The position numbers and the translations under genes were made by a program. A DNA stretch of 64,000 bases, taken from positions 1 through 64,000 of the forward strand of contig JAVSML010038885.1 of NCBI GenBank assembly GCA_038503035.1, in the 5' to 3' direction. Position 1 is the first letter of the stretch, and each line of letters begins with the position of its first letter. The notes beneath the pieces are model-generated. The model saw only the letters and a list, made by a program, of their open reading frames with translations, ran no database searches and was not told the origin of the DNA. Origin of the DNA: Crocodylus rhombifer (Eukaryota; Chordata; Crocodylia; Crocodylidae). Positions 35,366 through 47,077 of the stretch are shown piece after piece.

Positions 35366-35683
35366 GGACATGTCTATGCATGTCTCCCATGGTGCAGTTA
35401 TTACCTGAGCCACCATTTAGTACTTGCTTTAGGAAGTACTAAATGATGGCACAGTAAAAGCTGTTGTCCCTGTGGCACACAGTGGCAAATTGTCCCAGTG
35501 GCACACAGTTATTTTTAGCAGCTGCATCACCATAGCAACGCACTATAGGGAGGTAGCTCATCACTACAGCAATTTAGTGTTGGCCTTATAGTTTGTGCCT
35601 GAACATGCTACATCACCATAGCAATGAGCTATGTTGCTGTGGCATATCAGTATGCCAATGTAGTGTAACATGAAGACATGACC
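35366..35683 (+). repeat. GTCTACA-group element with TTTAGTAC hairpin core
   Basis: The ends are GGACATGTCTATGCATG on the left and GGTCATGTCTTCATG (reverse complement) on the right. The core is a hairpin with 17-bp arms at 35409-35425 and 35434-35450, with one mismatch. The interior also has direct duplications: CCCTGTGGCACACAGTGG / CCCAGTGGCACACAGTT, and CATCACCATAGCAA, which occurs twice. Confidence 0.6.
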
Positions 35684-36000
35684 ACTGTCTAGTAATTCAA
35701 TTGAACTCATTATTACTTCTTCCCCAAAATATCCTGTTTTGTCAAATACAAAGCAAGGTTTTTTCACCCAATCAGCATGTGGAAAAAATCCCCTCAATTT
35801 ATATTTGCATAAAAGGAAACCACATTAAATACACTGTCCATCATTAAAGTGCTGCCAAAAACAGTATGTGCTCAGTAAATGGAAACCAACTATGAAGTTG
35901 ATTAAATGCAGCCAATGCTGAACATGGCTATAAAACACGTGGCCCATATTAGGCAAACATATTGAAGGACCCTTTTTTTTAGCCCTTAAAAAGGTGTGTG
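35684..36000. other. intergenic sequence, nothing recognised
   Basis: AT-rich, with no gene or named repeat. Confidence 0.5.
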
Positions 36001-36002
36001 TG

Positions 36003-36022
36003 CGGGGGGGGGGGGGGGGGGT
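36003..36022 (+). repeat. poly(G) tract
   Basis: About 17-18 consecutive G. It lies at the 3' side of the minus-strand U2-headed repeat, as a C-run tail in that orientation. Confidence 0.85.
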
Positions 36023-36027
36023 TGGTG

Positions 36028-36160
36028 TTCCCTCCACAGGGAACTGGCACTGGGCCTGAAGGTAGTGCAATTCCAGGCCAGCACAAGAAGGGCCAGAGCC
36101 AGCACTGATGCACTCCCCTTGGTGCAAAGAAATGCTTGACCTTAGCCAAAAGGCTGAGAT
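36028..36160 (-). repeat. U2 snRNA-derived SINE-like repeat
   Basis: On the minus strand the head ATCTCAGCCTTTTGGCTAAG, continuing GTCAAG (36135-36160), matches the first bases of U2 snRNA with about two changes. At 36045-36082, CCTGGAATTGCACTACC and TCAGG match the 3' stem-loop of U2. The middle, about 50 bases, is unlike U2. A TTCCCT/AGGGAA hairpin (36028-36043) and a C run follow. U2 pseudogenes normally keep the U2 middle, so a SINE built from U2 parts fits better. SINEs with snRNA heads (SINEU) are known from crocodilians. The assignment is inferred from eye alignment. Confidence 0.6.
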
Positions 36161-36654
36161 GCAAATGGAAACCTACCAGAATTTTTTTTTTTAAGAAAAA
36201 TGTTTCATGTCCCAGGTCAAATTAGCCAGGTCAGCTCCAAATCCTTTGAATCATTCAAGAACCATCAGAAGCCCTACTATTGGCAAGCATCCTCCACCCC
36301 AGACTTTTCAGCTTGAAGCTTCAGATACTTCCACTCTTTTGGCAGGCATCCTACATGTAGGCCCAACCCCACAGACTTGGGGTTCAGATGCTCTCAGCCA
36401 TAAAGCCTCAGGAGCAAGATAGGGAGGAATCTCCCAAAGTCATTGTGTAACTATCTACACTGGAAGCTGTCTAGTGGGAAGCTAACTATGAGGCTCTCAC
36501 AGAGAATTCTGTATGCAAGCAGATAAGGGTGCACCCTCTACTGCACAGTACCATTTTAATTGCATTACCTTTGGTCAGCGTATTTCCCCTGCCAAGTAAG
36601 TAAATAGGTTAGAGTAACCCATCTGAATAAGATATATGGTATTGCCCATTGCAT
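36161..36654. other. intergenic sequence, nothing recognised
   Basis: No gene or named repeat was recognised in this stretch. A T run lies at about 36182-36192. Confidence 0.5.
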
Positions 36655-36682
36655 AGATTCATAGACATTAGGGGCTGGAAGG

Positions 36683-37689
36683 TGTCGGGGAAAACCGAAT
36701 GGATCGGGCCCCAAGGTCACGGTGGGCCGGGGTGGCAATTAGATACGGACAGGTGGGATTAGCGGCGTAGAGTCTGGAGATAGGGACTCGGAGCAGATTG
36801 AGAAAGAACAGGTGAATTTATTTGACTTACGCTTCAGGCGTAGGCAGAAAGGTCTTCAGTTACAGTTTTGAACACAAACTAACAATTAACAACAAAGGGG
36901 TCTGTTGGCCCACGAGGTTCAGTCCGAAGACCTAGTCCCAGGGCTGGTCAACAGCTCATAAATGGGGATCACAAACAACAAAACAAACTGTAACACGGTG
37001 ATGATGAACCGCGTGACGCCAGTCCACAGCAGTGGACAAATCGGGTGGTCGTATGAAAAAAGCCGAGGTCAATAGCCAGAAGATGCAGCAGCGGAGACGT
37101 CAGTTGGAGAGATGAGCAGAGTCGTAGTTGGTGAAGAAAGCCGAGGTCGATGATTCAGAACCGGGTTAAACAAAGTCCAGAGGGTGATCCGAAATCGTAA
37201 GCCGTTAATCAGTTCAAAAGGTAAGTTAGGAGCCAGATGAACGTAGTCAAAAACCGCAATGCAACGAGTAATACAAAGAACTAAGCCACGGAGCCAAAGG
37301 AGGAGATCAATAGGCCTTGAAGCCTGACTCAGAGAACAGTCCCTGCAGCAGCAGCCTCTGTCTCTAGTCCATGCGATCTCCCCCCGAGGGAGGGGCTCAC
37401 AGAACTTTTATATCAATTTGGTAGCCAATCAGCGTGCTCTCCGCAGAGAAATTTCTAGTCAGATTACCTCATGTCAGGTTCTGACTGAGCATGCTCTCAG
37501 TCAGGAGCTGACACAATCTGAGCATGCATCTGTGGGGAAAGTAGGTCAACAATGATTGACAGCTCCGCAGGTCACCCAGGGGGCAAGGACTGGGTGAGCC
37601 TTGGAAATTTCCACTCACAGCTTCAAACCGTGCATGTCAGTTTAACCTCTTCTGTACTGGCAGCATACTCTCAAAAAATTTCCATGACA
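36683..37689 (-). mobile_element. solo LTR of an endogenous retrovirus-like element
   Basis: The sequence begins TGTCGGGG and ends CATGACA, so it has the TG...CA form with TGTC/GACA inverted ends. It is flanked by an exact 5-bp duplication GAAGG (36678-36682 and 37690-37694). It interrupts the conserved CR1 tail GGCTGGAAGGGACC, which is continuous when the insert is ignored. Orientation is minus: ATTGGCT (CCAAT-type) at 37423-37429 precedes a TATAAAAG box at about 37406-37413, and AATAAA lies at 36817-36822. Internal features are a 12-bp direct repeat AAAGCCGAGGTC (37059-37070, 37137-37148) and a GTCCAC/GTGGAC hairpin near 37022. There is no internal coding part, so the provirus was lost by LTR recombination. 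Confidence 0.85.
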
Positions 37690-38739
37690 GAAGGGACCTC
37701 ACGAAATCATCGAGTCCAGCCCCACTGCCTTAGGCAGGAAGTCTGCTGGGGTCAAATGAGCCCAGCAAGATAAGCATCCAAATGCTTTTTGAAAGAGTCC
37801 AGAGTAGGTACTTGCACCACATCTGGGGGGAGTCTGTTCCAGACCCTGTCCATGGATGGTAAAGGAGTTTTTTCCTTATGTCCAGTCTAAATCAGCCTTC
37901 CAGAAGTTTATGGCCATTAAACCTTGTTATCTCTTGGGGGGCCCTGGTTAACAACTGTTATCCCAGATCCTCGTGCAATATACTTATAGGCTGCCACCAA
38001 GCCCCCCTGAGCCTTCTCTTCTCCAGGCTGAAGAGTCCTTGGTCCCTCAGCCTCTCCTTGTAAGACTTGCTCTCTTGAACTTTGATCATGTGGGTGGCTG
38101 TCCTGTGGACTTTGTCGCGCTTATCCACATCCCTTCTGAATTGGGGGCCCCAAAACTGAATACAGTACTCCAGCTGCTGCCTCACTAAGGCTGAGTAAAG
38201 CAGGAGGATGACATCCCTTGTTTTGCTTGTAATGCATCATTGGATGCACGCAAGGTTTTGGTTTGCTTTTCTGGCTATAGCATCACAATCATGGCTCATG
38301 TTTATTTTGTGGTCAGTTAGGACCCCCAAGTCTCTTTTGGTCATGATGCTAGATAGTATAGCGCTGCTGAGCCTATAAGTATGATGCTGTTTTTTCCTCC
38401 CAAAGTGGAGCACCCTGAACTTCTCTATGTTGACTCTGACTTGTGAATCCAAATCATTAATTGAATAGGTTGAAGAATACTGATCCGAGTACTGAGCCCT
38501 AAGAGACACCACTGGTCACTCTGTGCCATGTTGATTTGCTTCCATCAATTAATACTCTTTGGATCCAACCCCGAAGCCAGTTCACCAGCCATTGGACCAT
38601 GGGATGGTTGAGGCCACATTTTCCCAGCTTGACCATCATAGAAGACCAAGTCAAAGGCTTTCTTGAAATCCAGATATATGACATCAACCTTGTCTCTCTT
38701 GTCCAGGCAATGTATCACCTGGTCATAGAAAGAGATGAT

Positions 38740-39794
38740 ATGCCTTGTTGTAAATTGTTCCAGGTGTTAAATAAGCAGGAAGCTGCCCTTTGACCACCCT
38801 GATGATAAGGGCCAAATGTACATGCTCTGACCAACCTTTTACGTGTCCCATGCCTCGCAGATAATACACTGTTTTGTATTTATTCTGTCTTGAGGCCAGA
38901 CCAAACTCAACGCAGGTAGGTCTCTTATATCCTGTCCCATTCTGGGCCACACACATACCACACCCCTCTCACCAGGGCATCTTTCACTCCCCCTGCTCTC
39001 ACCAGGGATCTCTCATGTGACTTTTGAGAGACCTGGAGGGCCATCAGGCTTATCTGTTCTCACCTTGGCCAGCAGGCATGCAACCTTTTGGGCCTCTTCC
39101 ATAACCCTCATTTGAACAAAAACTGAGCGATTCACAGAACTGTGGGCTGACTTTGCCCAAAGCCCCTCACTGGGCAACTACTCCACCCCTACGACTCTGG
39201 GGCTCCATTCTCCACTTCTCCGTCTCCCAGGGCCTCCCGATTCCACCCTCTCCCAGGGCCACACTTCTTCGCCCTCTCGTTCATGCACAGAGTCAAACAA
39301 CCCCATAGGCTTAGGTGTCACTGTACTTGACATGTCTGGTCTACCACTCTGCCCTCTCCCAAGGACACCCCCATAGGCTCAGGTGCCCCACTCTGTGTGC
39401 CTGGCCCACCACTCTGGTTAATTTACCTACTCTAAGGTGGGGGCAGGGGTTAAGGCACCCCTACCCACCTTTCACTGGGAAGGATCTCAATCCCAGCATT
39501 TAAGTGGCACTGCCATACCACAGGCAGTCCCACTGGGCCTCCCTACCCTACCAGGTACAGTTTTTGGTCATGCGCAGGACCACAAGGCCTCATGCTTCCC
39601 CATAGCCTCACCCTTATCTCCCAGCTGTTCCTGGAGCAGGAGCCCTACCAGGCAATGTTACTCCCAGGGCTGTTGATCACAAACTGCCCCCCTAGCCAGG
39701 ACAGCTGGGCTCTAAAATGACTGTCCTCATCAACCACCTGGTGGCTGCCTGCTCCAGCCTTTAAAGTAACAGAGCACTAAAGCTGCTCCATCAC
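38740..39794 (-). mobile_element. GC-rich LTR-like element, copy 2, inside CR1
   Basis: Read on the minus strand it begins GTGATGGAGCAGC, passes ACTTTAAAGGCTGGAGCAGG and ends CAACAAGGCAT. It matches copies 1 and 3 in block order. It is shorter at its 3' side than the + strand copy. A 7-bp direct repeat AGATGAT lies at each side (38733-38739 and 39795-39801). The interior has repeated CTCCCAGGGCC- and CCCATAGGCTCAGGTG-type units (about 39220-39420), equivalent to the tandem units of the + copy. Direct decay and GC-rich content give several chance open frames. Confidence 0.65.
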
Positions 39795-40960
39795 AGATGA
39801 TTTTCTCCAGGATCTTCCCAGGGATAGATGTCAAACTGATTGACCTGTAATTTCCTACTTTCTTTTCTTGAAGATTGGGACCACATCTTTTCCAGTCTTC
39901 TGGTATCTCTCCCAAACACCATGAGTTCTCAAAATCTTCACCATAGAGTATACTACAATGTCCACCAGCTCCATCAGGACTCTTGGGTACATTCTGTCTC
40001 GGCCTGAGGACTTATGGATGCTGAGCCTTTCGAGGTGTTCTCTCACTTGATCTACGTCATTTGTGGGCCCATGTCCCGCTCCCTGGATGCTTTGTGTCCT
40101 GTCTGACAGAGTGACCCCCCTGGGCAGGTGGAATATGCAAAGTAATCCTTTGGGAGATTGGCTTTTTCCTGAGCATCAGACATCAATTGCCCCATTTGAT
40201 TTTGCAGGGGTCTAATGTTGCCTTTTTTCTTTCTCCAACTTCCCACATATCTCAAGAAGGACTGTTTGTTATCCTTGATTCCTGTTGCTAGCCTGAGTTC
40301 AGTTTCTGCCTTGGCTTTTCTGGTCCGCTCTTTACAGGTGCGGGCTAGTGTTGTGTAGTCATCTTTGGTGACGATTCCCATTTTCTATCTGATGTAGGCT
40401 CCTTTTTTTTTAGTTTCAGAAGGTCCAAAAATTCCCTATTGAGCCAAGGGGATTTCCCAGCACACTGACTGCATTTCCTGAGGGACAGAATGGACTTTCC
40501 TTGGGCTTCAAGGATCACGTTCTTAAGGAACAGCCATTCCTTTCTAAGGGGCCATGCTTTCTTAGTGCCTGACTGACCAGTCTCCTGAGTTTATTAAAGT
40601 CAACCTTCCCAAAGTTGAGAATTTCTGTTTTACTGAGAGATTTGCCCACCCTGTGTTGGACAGAAGAAGTGATCAGTTCATGGTCACTGCCAGCAAGCTT
40701 CCTCTTGATCCTCAGATCACTCACAAGATCATCCCCTTTGGTCAGAACCAGATCCAGCAGTGCTTCTCCCCGCATTGGCCTGTAAATCATTTGCTTTAGG
40801 TAGAGCTCATCAACTCAAGTGAGGAAGCTACACAACCGGTCAGATTTGGCCATGTGCTCTTCCCATGAAAGGGGGTCAAGTAACTGAGTAGCTGAGTTGT
40901 GAGGTTACCATGGCTTGAAATGCTGTTGACTCTGCTGGGGCCCAGTCCAATGAGTTATAT

Positions 40961-43831
40961 GGTGAATCACGAGCTTTTTGGCTTTTTGGCCTAGGGTGAT
41001 GCACAGTTTGTACTATATATAAGTAGGTACAAAAGCGATGCTTAAAAGTGTTTATGGAGTACCTGAGCTAAAACTTCAGCAATTTTCAAAAAAAGGTGAA
41101 ATGCATCAATTCTAGATGAACTAAGTTTATGGGTACCAGGTGTCATTTGCCTATATGTTTAATGTCAAGGTCAGTGTTTTCAAGTTTTTCCCTCACTTTC
41201 ATGTGTTTAGAGAGAGCAGGGTCTAACAGCAAGAGGGAAAGGCACTGGAAGGATGGGAAGACAGTTACTTGACCCCCTAGATTTATTTTCCTCACTGCAG
41301 CAGTGGAAGGGGGACAAATCCAAGGCAAATCACCCATAATTTTGATTCTCTACCTGGAAAATTATTACAAGTTTGTAAGTTTTCCAGATACCAAATTCAA
41401 GTATTGGGGGGATCATCTTACAATTGGTGTCATCTTAGATTCAAAGAAATATGGTGTCTAAAGACAGAATCTGACTTCAAATTAAGTCTGTATTTAAAAC
41501 TAGAAAATACTGTACTTTTTTCATCATAGCATATTTCAGAATAATGAATTTCTCAAAGACCAACCCAAATTGCTGTATCATTACTTACAAATAAGAGCTA
41601 AAGGATTTTTCCCTTTCACATCATACACTCCACTTAAAGGTCAGTTTGTGGTGAGAACTGAAATAATATACACTATCCACATTACACAATTGCCATACAA
41701 GTTTCATTACAAGTTACCATATTTGACGACTTCAGCTCACTAGAGAAATGTAAATAAATGGCACTTGACTTGGAGACTACCATGCATCAGACACCCTTGA
41801 GAGTAATTCTTTATTCTAACAAGTGACAGATGGGGAAACTGGCATTGCAAATATCTGACAAATGTATCCAACAGGAAACATGAGTCTGTAACATTACCAC
41901 CATTAACCTTTCAAGGAAAAAGACTGGTATATTATATTAAAATGCATACGACCATGTACTGGAAAAAAACATGATTTTAAGAACACTACAGGACACCTGT
42001 TCTGTCACTGCCAAACAAGCCTCCTCTTTGAATGTCATTGTTAAGGTTTTTACCGCTACTTGCCTTGGTGTCCATTCCAACAATAAAAGTAATCATGAGA
42101 GCTGGGAGAATTGTCCTTGTTTATCTCCCTACAGCAGCCAACTGCTGTAATTAGAGAGACAGAAAGATGTAACAACCCAGAGTTGGTTAAAGAATAGTTT
42201 TGGCAAAGAAAAAAGAATAGTATTTGCATCTATTAAGTTATCTTGTTCACAGGTCTGTAAAACACGGTGAACACTAATGCAAACAGGTCCTTATTACTTA
42301 TTATTACAACTACACTTCACTCAGATGTCTATATTCTGCATCTGGTATAGAAGCTTTAAAAAGAAAAACAAAACTGACATGCAGAACACACACATGCACA
42401 CACAGACCCCGAAATACACACAAATGAATGACAAGCTTCCATTTAAATTATACTCACCAGACAGCAGCAAGCCACACTACAAAGTACCAACTATGTAATA
42501 CATACAGCATAAGGCAGTAGCAGCACAAACCTGCATCTGGGTTTCATATTAAAATTCATAGAGACTACTTAGCAATTGTTCTGCTTTATTGATGTCATAC
42601 TGAAAAGCAAGTAAGTAATAAATCATTAGAGGAAAGGTGGCTCTGATTTATGGATTGTAAACCCAGCAGAGTATTCCACTTAGGGCATTCCTAGTGGAAA
42701 GTCAACTTAAGGAATAAGGGGGGTCGGAGGGAGGGGGAGATGAAATGGCAAAAGGCAACCTGTTTGTGCCAATGGAATCAAAAGGAACTACTGTAGTGAA
42801 AGGGGGCATGAAACTGACAGGAAATGACAACAGTTCTGTTGTCTGGGGATAATGCTAATTTACCATTTGGCGCCAGTAGTAATTCTTTGAAACTTTAACA
42901 AATATAAACTTCAACTCTCCCAGGCAGGAACCCTGATAAATAGCACTGACCTGGACACAGAAGTGACTGAAGACTGACACAGGGCTGAATTTCAGAGACA
43001 GTGACAAGCTGCAACTTTATTAACTTAACATATCACACATTTAAGGGTGTCATAGGCTCCCATCACATAATCCATATCTCAGGCTAGACTTTTGTTAGCC
43101 TGCCCCATAGGATGCACCTCAGTCTTTTGAAACCTTTCATCTATAAGAGAGGCAGGGGCACAGCACAGTCTGAAAAGAGTTTACATTTCCCCTTCTTCCA
43201 TAGCACAGGACCCACCAGGCCTCCTCTCTCTGGAAGATGACACTTCGATCTCCTTTCTATATTGATGAGAGACCTTTAAAGGCATCAACAGTTAATTGGC
43301 TTGTACACTTCACCCACACTGGCTTATACCCAATTCTTGCGTGATACAGAAGCACCAATATCCTGAAGCTAGATGTTAACATCTATATCTGACAGGTTCA
43401 TCTTATCATCTCTTAAACACTCAGATCAATTGTACTGAAAGTCCCATAATAGTATTAGTCTCTACGCTGTGGTATCTTCCTGGTTCACATTCTTTTGTAA
43501 TTGATACACTTGGAATAATTCAGTGGCTCCCTGACAAACTCATTTCACAAGCATTTCTGACCAAGACAATTTTATGTTCAACCATGACCAAATAATACAT
43601 CAATATCCTTCCTAACCTTAGCTTTCTAACAGAATCCAGTGCAAATGCACACATCTTTTTCATCTATGTAAATAATTAGAACATTTAGGCAACTATACTG
43701 GTCAATGAGTGCAGCACTGCCACAGGATGACCCCACAGCATGTCTCTCCTGCCAAACCACTTACTCCAGATGACTTCACCCTGAAATTTTAATTCTAATA
43801 TAATATGTGGGTATGTGGGGTTGGTCCAAAA
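40961..43831. other. intergenic sequence, nothing recognised
   Basis: No gene was recognised. A CA-rich simple patch lies near 42386-42424. The stretch 41345-41460 has an ATCATCTTACAATTGGTGTC segment resembling the inverted-repeat element at 341-452. Confidence 0.5.
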
Positions 43832-43899
43832 TCCACAGGCCAGATCATAGGGCTTCACAGGCTGAATCAGGCCCACAGGCTGTATGTTTGATGCAACTG
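43832..43899 (+). repeat. hAT-like element end, copy 1
   Basis: It shares a 68-bp block with 50243-50310 (CAGATCATAGGGCTTCACAGG... CCCACAGGCTGTATG). The terminus TGTTTGATGCAACTG looks like a decayed form of the TGTTTGACACCCCTG end common to amniote hAT miniature elements. Only one end is seen. Confidence 0.45.
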
Positions 43900-45179
43900 A
43901 GCTGTAATGCACCAAAAGCAGCAATGACAAATGTTGCTATATAAACTGAATAACCATCAGATACATGGGCAACTGGTGCCTCATAATACTTGGGGGGCAC
44001 CAGCAGCCAATTGCTCACCACAGGTGGGGAGGGTCCCCCAGCAGCCAATCACTGCTGCTGGCGGAAGTACCAGGAGTGCTTCTTTCAGGGGGGACACAGC
44101 CAATCTCAGGGGGTGCACATGCACCTCTGTGCACACTCTACTCATCACCAATGCTCAGATATCACCAAATTTACACTGAGGAGAACACCCAGGATTCCAC
44201 TTTACTAATCTTCAAAAGGCTTTCATTCAACAAGGACACTCCTCCAGAGAGACAGATCACGTGTTTGAAAGAGCCACCCAGCTACCACGTGAAGAATTGC
44301 TTCAGTACAAAAGAAAAAAACCCATGAATAGCACACTGCTGGTTATAGTATAACACCCCTCCCTTGAACCCATATAGAAAACCCTCAAACAGTTGCAACC
44401 CATACTAGAAGGAGACCCTATTCTTACAGAGATCTTCCCAGAACCACCCACCCTAGCCTTCAAACAAGCACCAAACCTCACTAGCCTCATCACCAGAAGC
44501 AAACTTCCAATGGCCCAGAACACACCAAATGGATCCAGACCATGCCATGACAAGAAATGCAAAACCTGCCAACACATCTCCACCAATGCACCAAATGCCC
44601 TGATGGAAAATACATAGGAGAGATCAAACAACTGTGCACCAGGATGAATGCACACTGGAAATCTATTAAAGACAACCCAATTACCAGTGGGGGCACATTT
44701 CTCACAAGAAAACCACTCTCTCTCCAATCTCTTAGTTCTAATCAAAGAGAATTTACAAAACACTTCCCAGAGATGAGCCTATGAACTTCACTTCATCAAC
44801 CCCCTTGATAAAAAAAATCATAGACTGTGTGGCAGGGCACTAAGTGTGCCTGCCACTTTAAGGCCCTAGAGCTGGCAGCCTCGAGGTGCCTAATGAGGGC
44901 AGCCATTTTAGGCTCAGGGATGCCTATATAAACAAAGCAGTTTGGCTGCCAGAGAGGCAACAACATTGCCTGGCCTGAGGGCTGCCAAGTTTCAGCTGGA
45001 CGTAAAGGAGGAGCACCTGAAACTACACCCTTCTGGGAGTGGGCAGCTTGATGGGGCTCCCAGTGGTGTGGGAGCCCCCAGGAAATGCCAGGCCAGTGAT
45101 CACCCTGGTGAAAGGTGGTTTGGGGTGCCTTAACCCCTAACCCTCACCTTAGGGTGGGTCGTGGTACACCGGAGGTAGT

Positions 45180-45307
45180 TGTGGGGGTTTGAGACCCCGA
45201 GGAGGAGAGTTGGAGGCCAGGTGTGGCCAAGGCCACCTGAGCCCTGTGGGGGTTTGAGACCCTGAGGAGGAGATTTGGGGCCAGGCATGGCTATGCCACC
45301 TGAGCCC
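45180..45307 (+). repeat. 65-bp tandem duplication in the LTR-like element
   Basis: Two units of 65 and 63 bp each begin TGTGGGGGTTTGAGACC and end CCACCTGAGCCC, with a few substitutions. Confidence 0.85.
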
Positions 45308-45479
45308 ATTTGTGCAGGGAACCCCTGAGACCCCAAGTAAAGGGGGCATTACAAGCAGTGTGGAGCCCCCAGTGTGAGAGGGATGTGGAGCGCTGTGAAG
45401 GGAGAGGGGGGCTTAGCCAGAGGGTGAGAGAGCTGAGTCCTGACCCCAGTAAGTCCCCCAATGCTAGGAGGCAGAGTAT

Positions 45480-47077
45480 TAAATAGGTACTTTGCGTCAG
45501 TCTTTCATCAGTCACACGGGATGCCCATGCCTGCTATGGGACAGGGAAATCTGGGTGAGGGGGATCCCCTACCCTCCATAAACGCTGACCTCGTGAAGGA
45601 GAACCTTGAGAAGCTGGATACCTTCAAGTCAGCTGGCCCTGACAATCTGCACCCCAGGGTACTCAAGGAGCTGGCGAGCGTCATAGCCTAGCCCCTGCCA
45701 TGGGTCTTTGAATCCTGGTGCTCTGGTGTAGTGCCCGAAGACTGGAAGAAGGCCAATGTGGTGCCGATCTTCAAGAAAGGGAGGAGAGTGGATCCGGCTA
45801 ACTACAGACCCATTAGCCTGACTTCTATGCTGGGGAAGATCTTAGAAAAGTTTATTAAGGAGGCCATCCTTGAGGGACTGGCCCAGGCTAACATTCTAAG
45901 GGACAGTCAGCATGGGTTTGTTGTGGGTAGGTCTTGTTTGACCGATCTCATTTCCTTCTATGACCAGGTGACCTATCACCTGGACAAGGGAGAAGAGATT
46001 GATGTCATTTATCTTGACTTCAAAAAAGCTTTTGATCTGGTATCCCACGATCACCTCTTGGCCAAACTGGCCAGTTGTGGCCTTGGCTCCACCACGATCT
46101 GCTGGCTGGGAAATTGGCTTCGTGGTCGGACCCAGAGGGTTGTGATTGATGGCAGTCACTCATCATGGTGCCCTGTAACCAGTGGGGTCCCTCAAGGCTC
46201 TGTCCTGGGACCCATACTGTTCAACTTCTTCATTAATGATGTGGACATTGGAGTTAGGAGTGGACTGGCCAAGTTCGCCGATGACACCAAACTTTGGGGC
46301 AAAGCATCCACGCCAGAAGATAGGCGGGTGATCCAGGCTGACCTGGACAAGCTCAGCAAATGGGCAGACGAGAACCTCATGGTGTTTAACACCGAAAAAT
46401 GCAAGGTTCTCCACCTTGGGAGGAAAAACCTGCAGCACCCTTATAGGCTCGGCAGTGCTACATTGGTTAGCACTACAGAAGAAAAAGGCTTGGGGGTCAT
46501 CATTGACCACAGGATGAACATGAGCCTCCAATGCGATGCTGCGGCTAGTAAAGCGACCAAAATGCTGGCGTGCATCCATAGATGCTTCTCGAGCAAATCC
46601 CGGGACGTCATTCTCCCCTTGTACTCGGCCTTGGTGAGGCCGCAGCTGGAGTACTGCGTCCAGTTTTGGGCTCCACAATTCAAAAAGGATGTGGAGAAGC
46701 TTGAGAGAGTCCAGAGGAGAGCCACGCGCATGATCAGAGGTCAGGAAAACAGATCTTACGATGACAGGCTGAGAGCCACGGGACTCTTTAGCCTGGAAAA
46801 GTGCAGGCTCAGGGGTGATCTGATGGCCACCTATAAGTTTATCAGGGGTGACCACCAGGATCTGGGGGAACGTCTGTTCACCAGAGCGCCCCAAGGGATG
46901 ACGAGGTCGAACGGTCACAAACTCCTGCAAGACCGTTTCAGGCTGGACATAAGGAAGAATTTCTTTACTGTCCGAGCCCCCAAGGTCTGGAACAGTCTGC
47001 CAGCGGAGGTGGTTCAAGCACCTACATTGAACACCTTCAAGAGTAAATTGGATGCTTCTCTTGCTGGGATCCTATGA
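45480..47077 (+). pseudogene. CR1 ORF2 reverse transcriptase, one stop codon
   Basis: The frame is continuous from the truncation point to the native TGA at 47075-47077, except for one TAG at 45689-45691. The 3' part alone is an open frame of 448 codons from 45731. The RT motifs are in order: VPEDWKKANVVPIFKKG, NYRPISLTSMLGKILEK, QHGFVVGRSCLTDLISFYDQ, DVIYLDFKKAFD, TSGVPQGSVLGPILFN, the catalytic box FADD (46274-46285), then KCKVLHLG and the C-terminal LVRPQLEYCVQFWAP and RVQRRATRMIRG segments. All expected catalytic aspartates are present. The endonuclease domain and 5' region are absent, so it could not transpose as it stands. The least decayed LINE in the window. Confidence 0.92.

Larger units (their letters stand above)
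36655..40960 (-). pseudogene. CR1 LINE, split by two later insertions
   Basis: Minus-strand CR1 present in three pieces: the 3' terminus (36655-36682), the RT to 3' UTR part (37690-38739) and the endonuclease end, linker and RT start (39795-40960). In coding order it shows the endonuclease C-terminus (RGEALLDLVLTKGDDLVSDL near 40765), a SKTEILNF linker, a KERTRKAKAETELRLA segment near 40330, IPEDWKRCGPN with NYRSISLTSIPGKILEKII, then ISFYDQV and DVIYLDFKKAFD near 38680. A short stretch before ISFYDQV is missing. The catalytic FADD box is deleted: the sequence jumps from the INDL segment to the IEKFRVLHFG segment near 38430. The thumb and 3' UTR follow. Multiple frameshifts and stops make it inactive. 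Confidence 0.85.

Noticed and set aside
36045..36160. A functional U2 snRNA gene
   Set aside because: The middle of U2, including the branch-point recognition and Sm regions, is not present. Only the 5' head and 3' stem-loop match.
44302..44763. 153-codon open frame on the minus strand with hydrophobic stretches
   Set aside because: It is antisense to the Penelope coding segment, whose sense-strand motifs are clear.
45180..45307. Regularly repeated units that could suggest a CRISPR-like or minisatellite array
   Set aside because: Only two units, inside a eukaryotic mobile element. It is a simple tandem duplication.
46163..47017. 284-codon open frame on the minus strand
   Set aside because: It is the antisense shadow of the nearly intact CR1 reverse transcriptase, and its sequence has no family motif.
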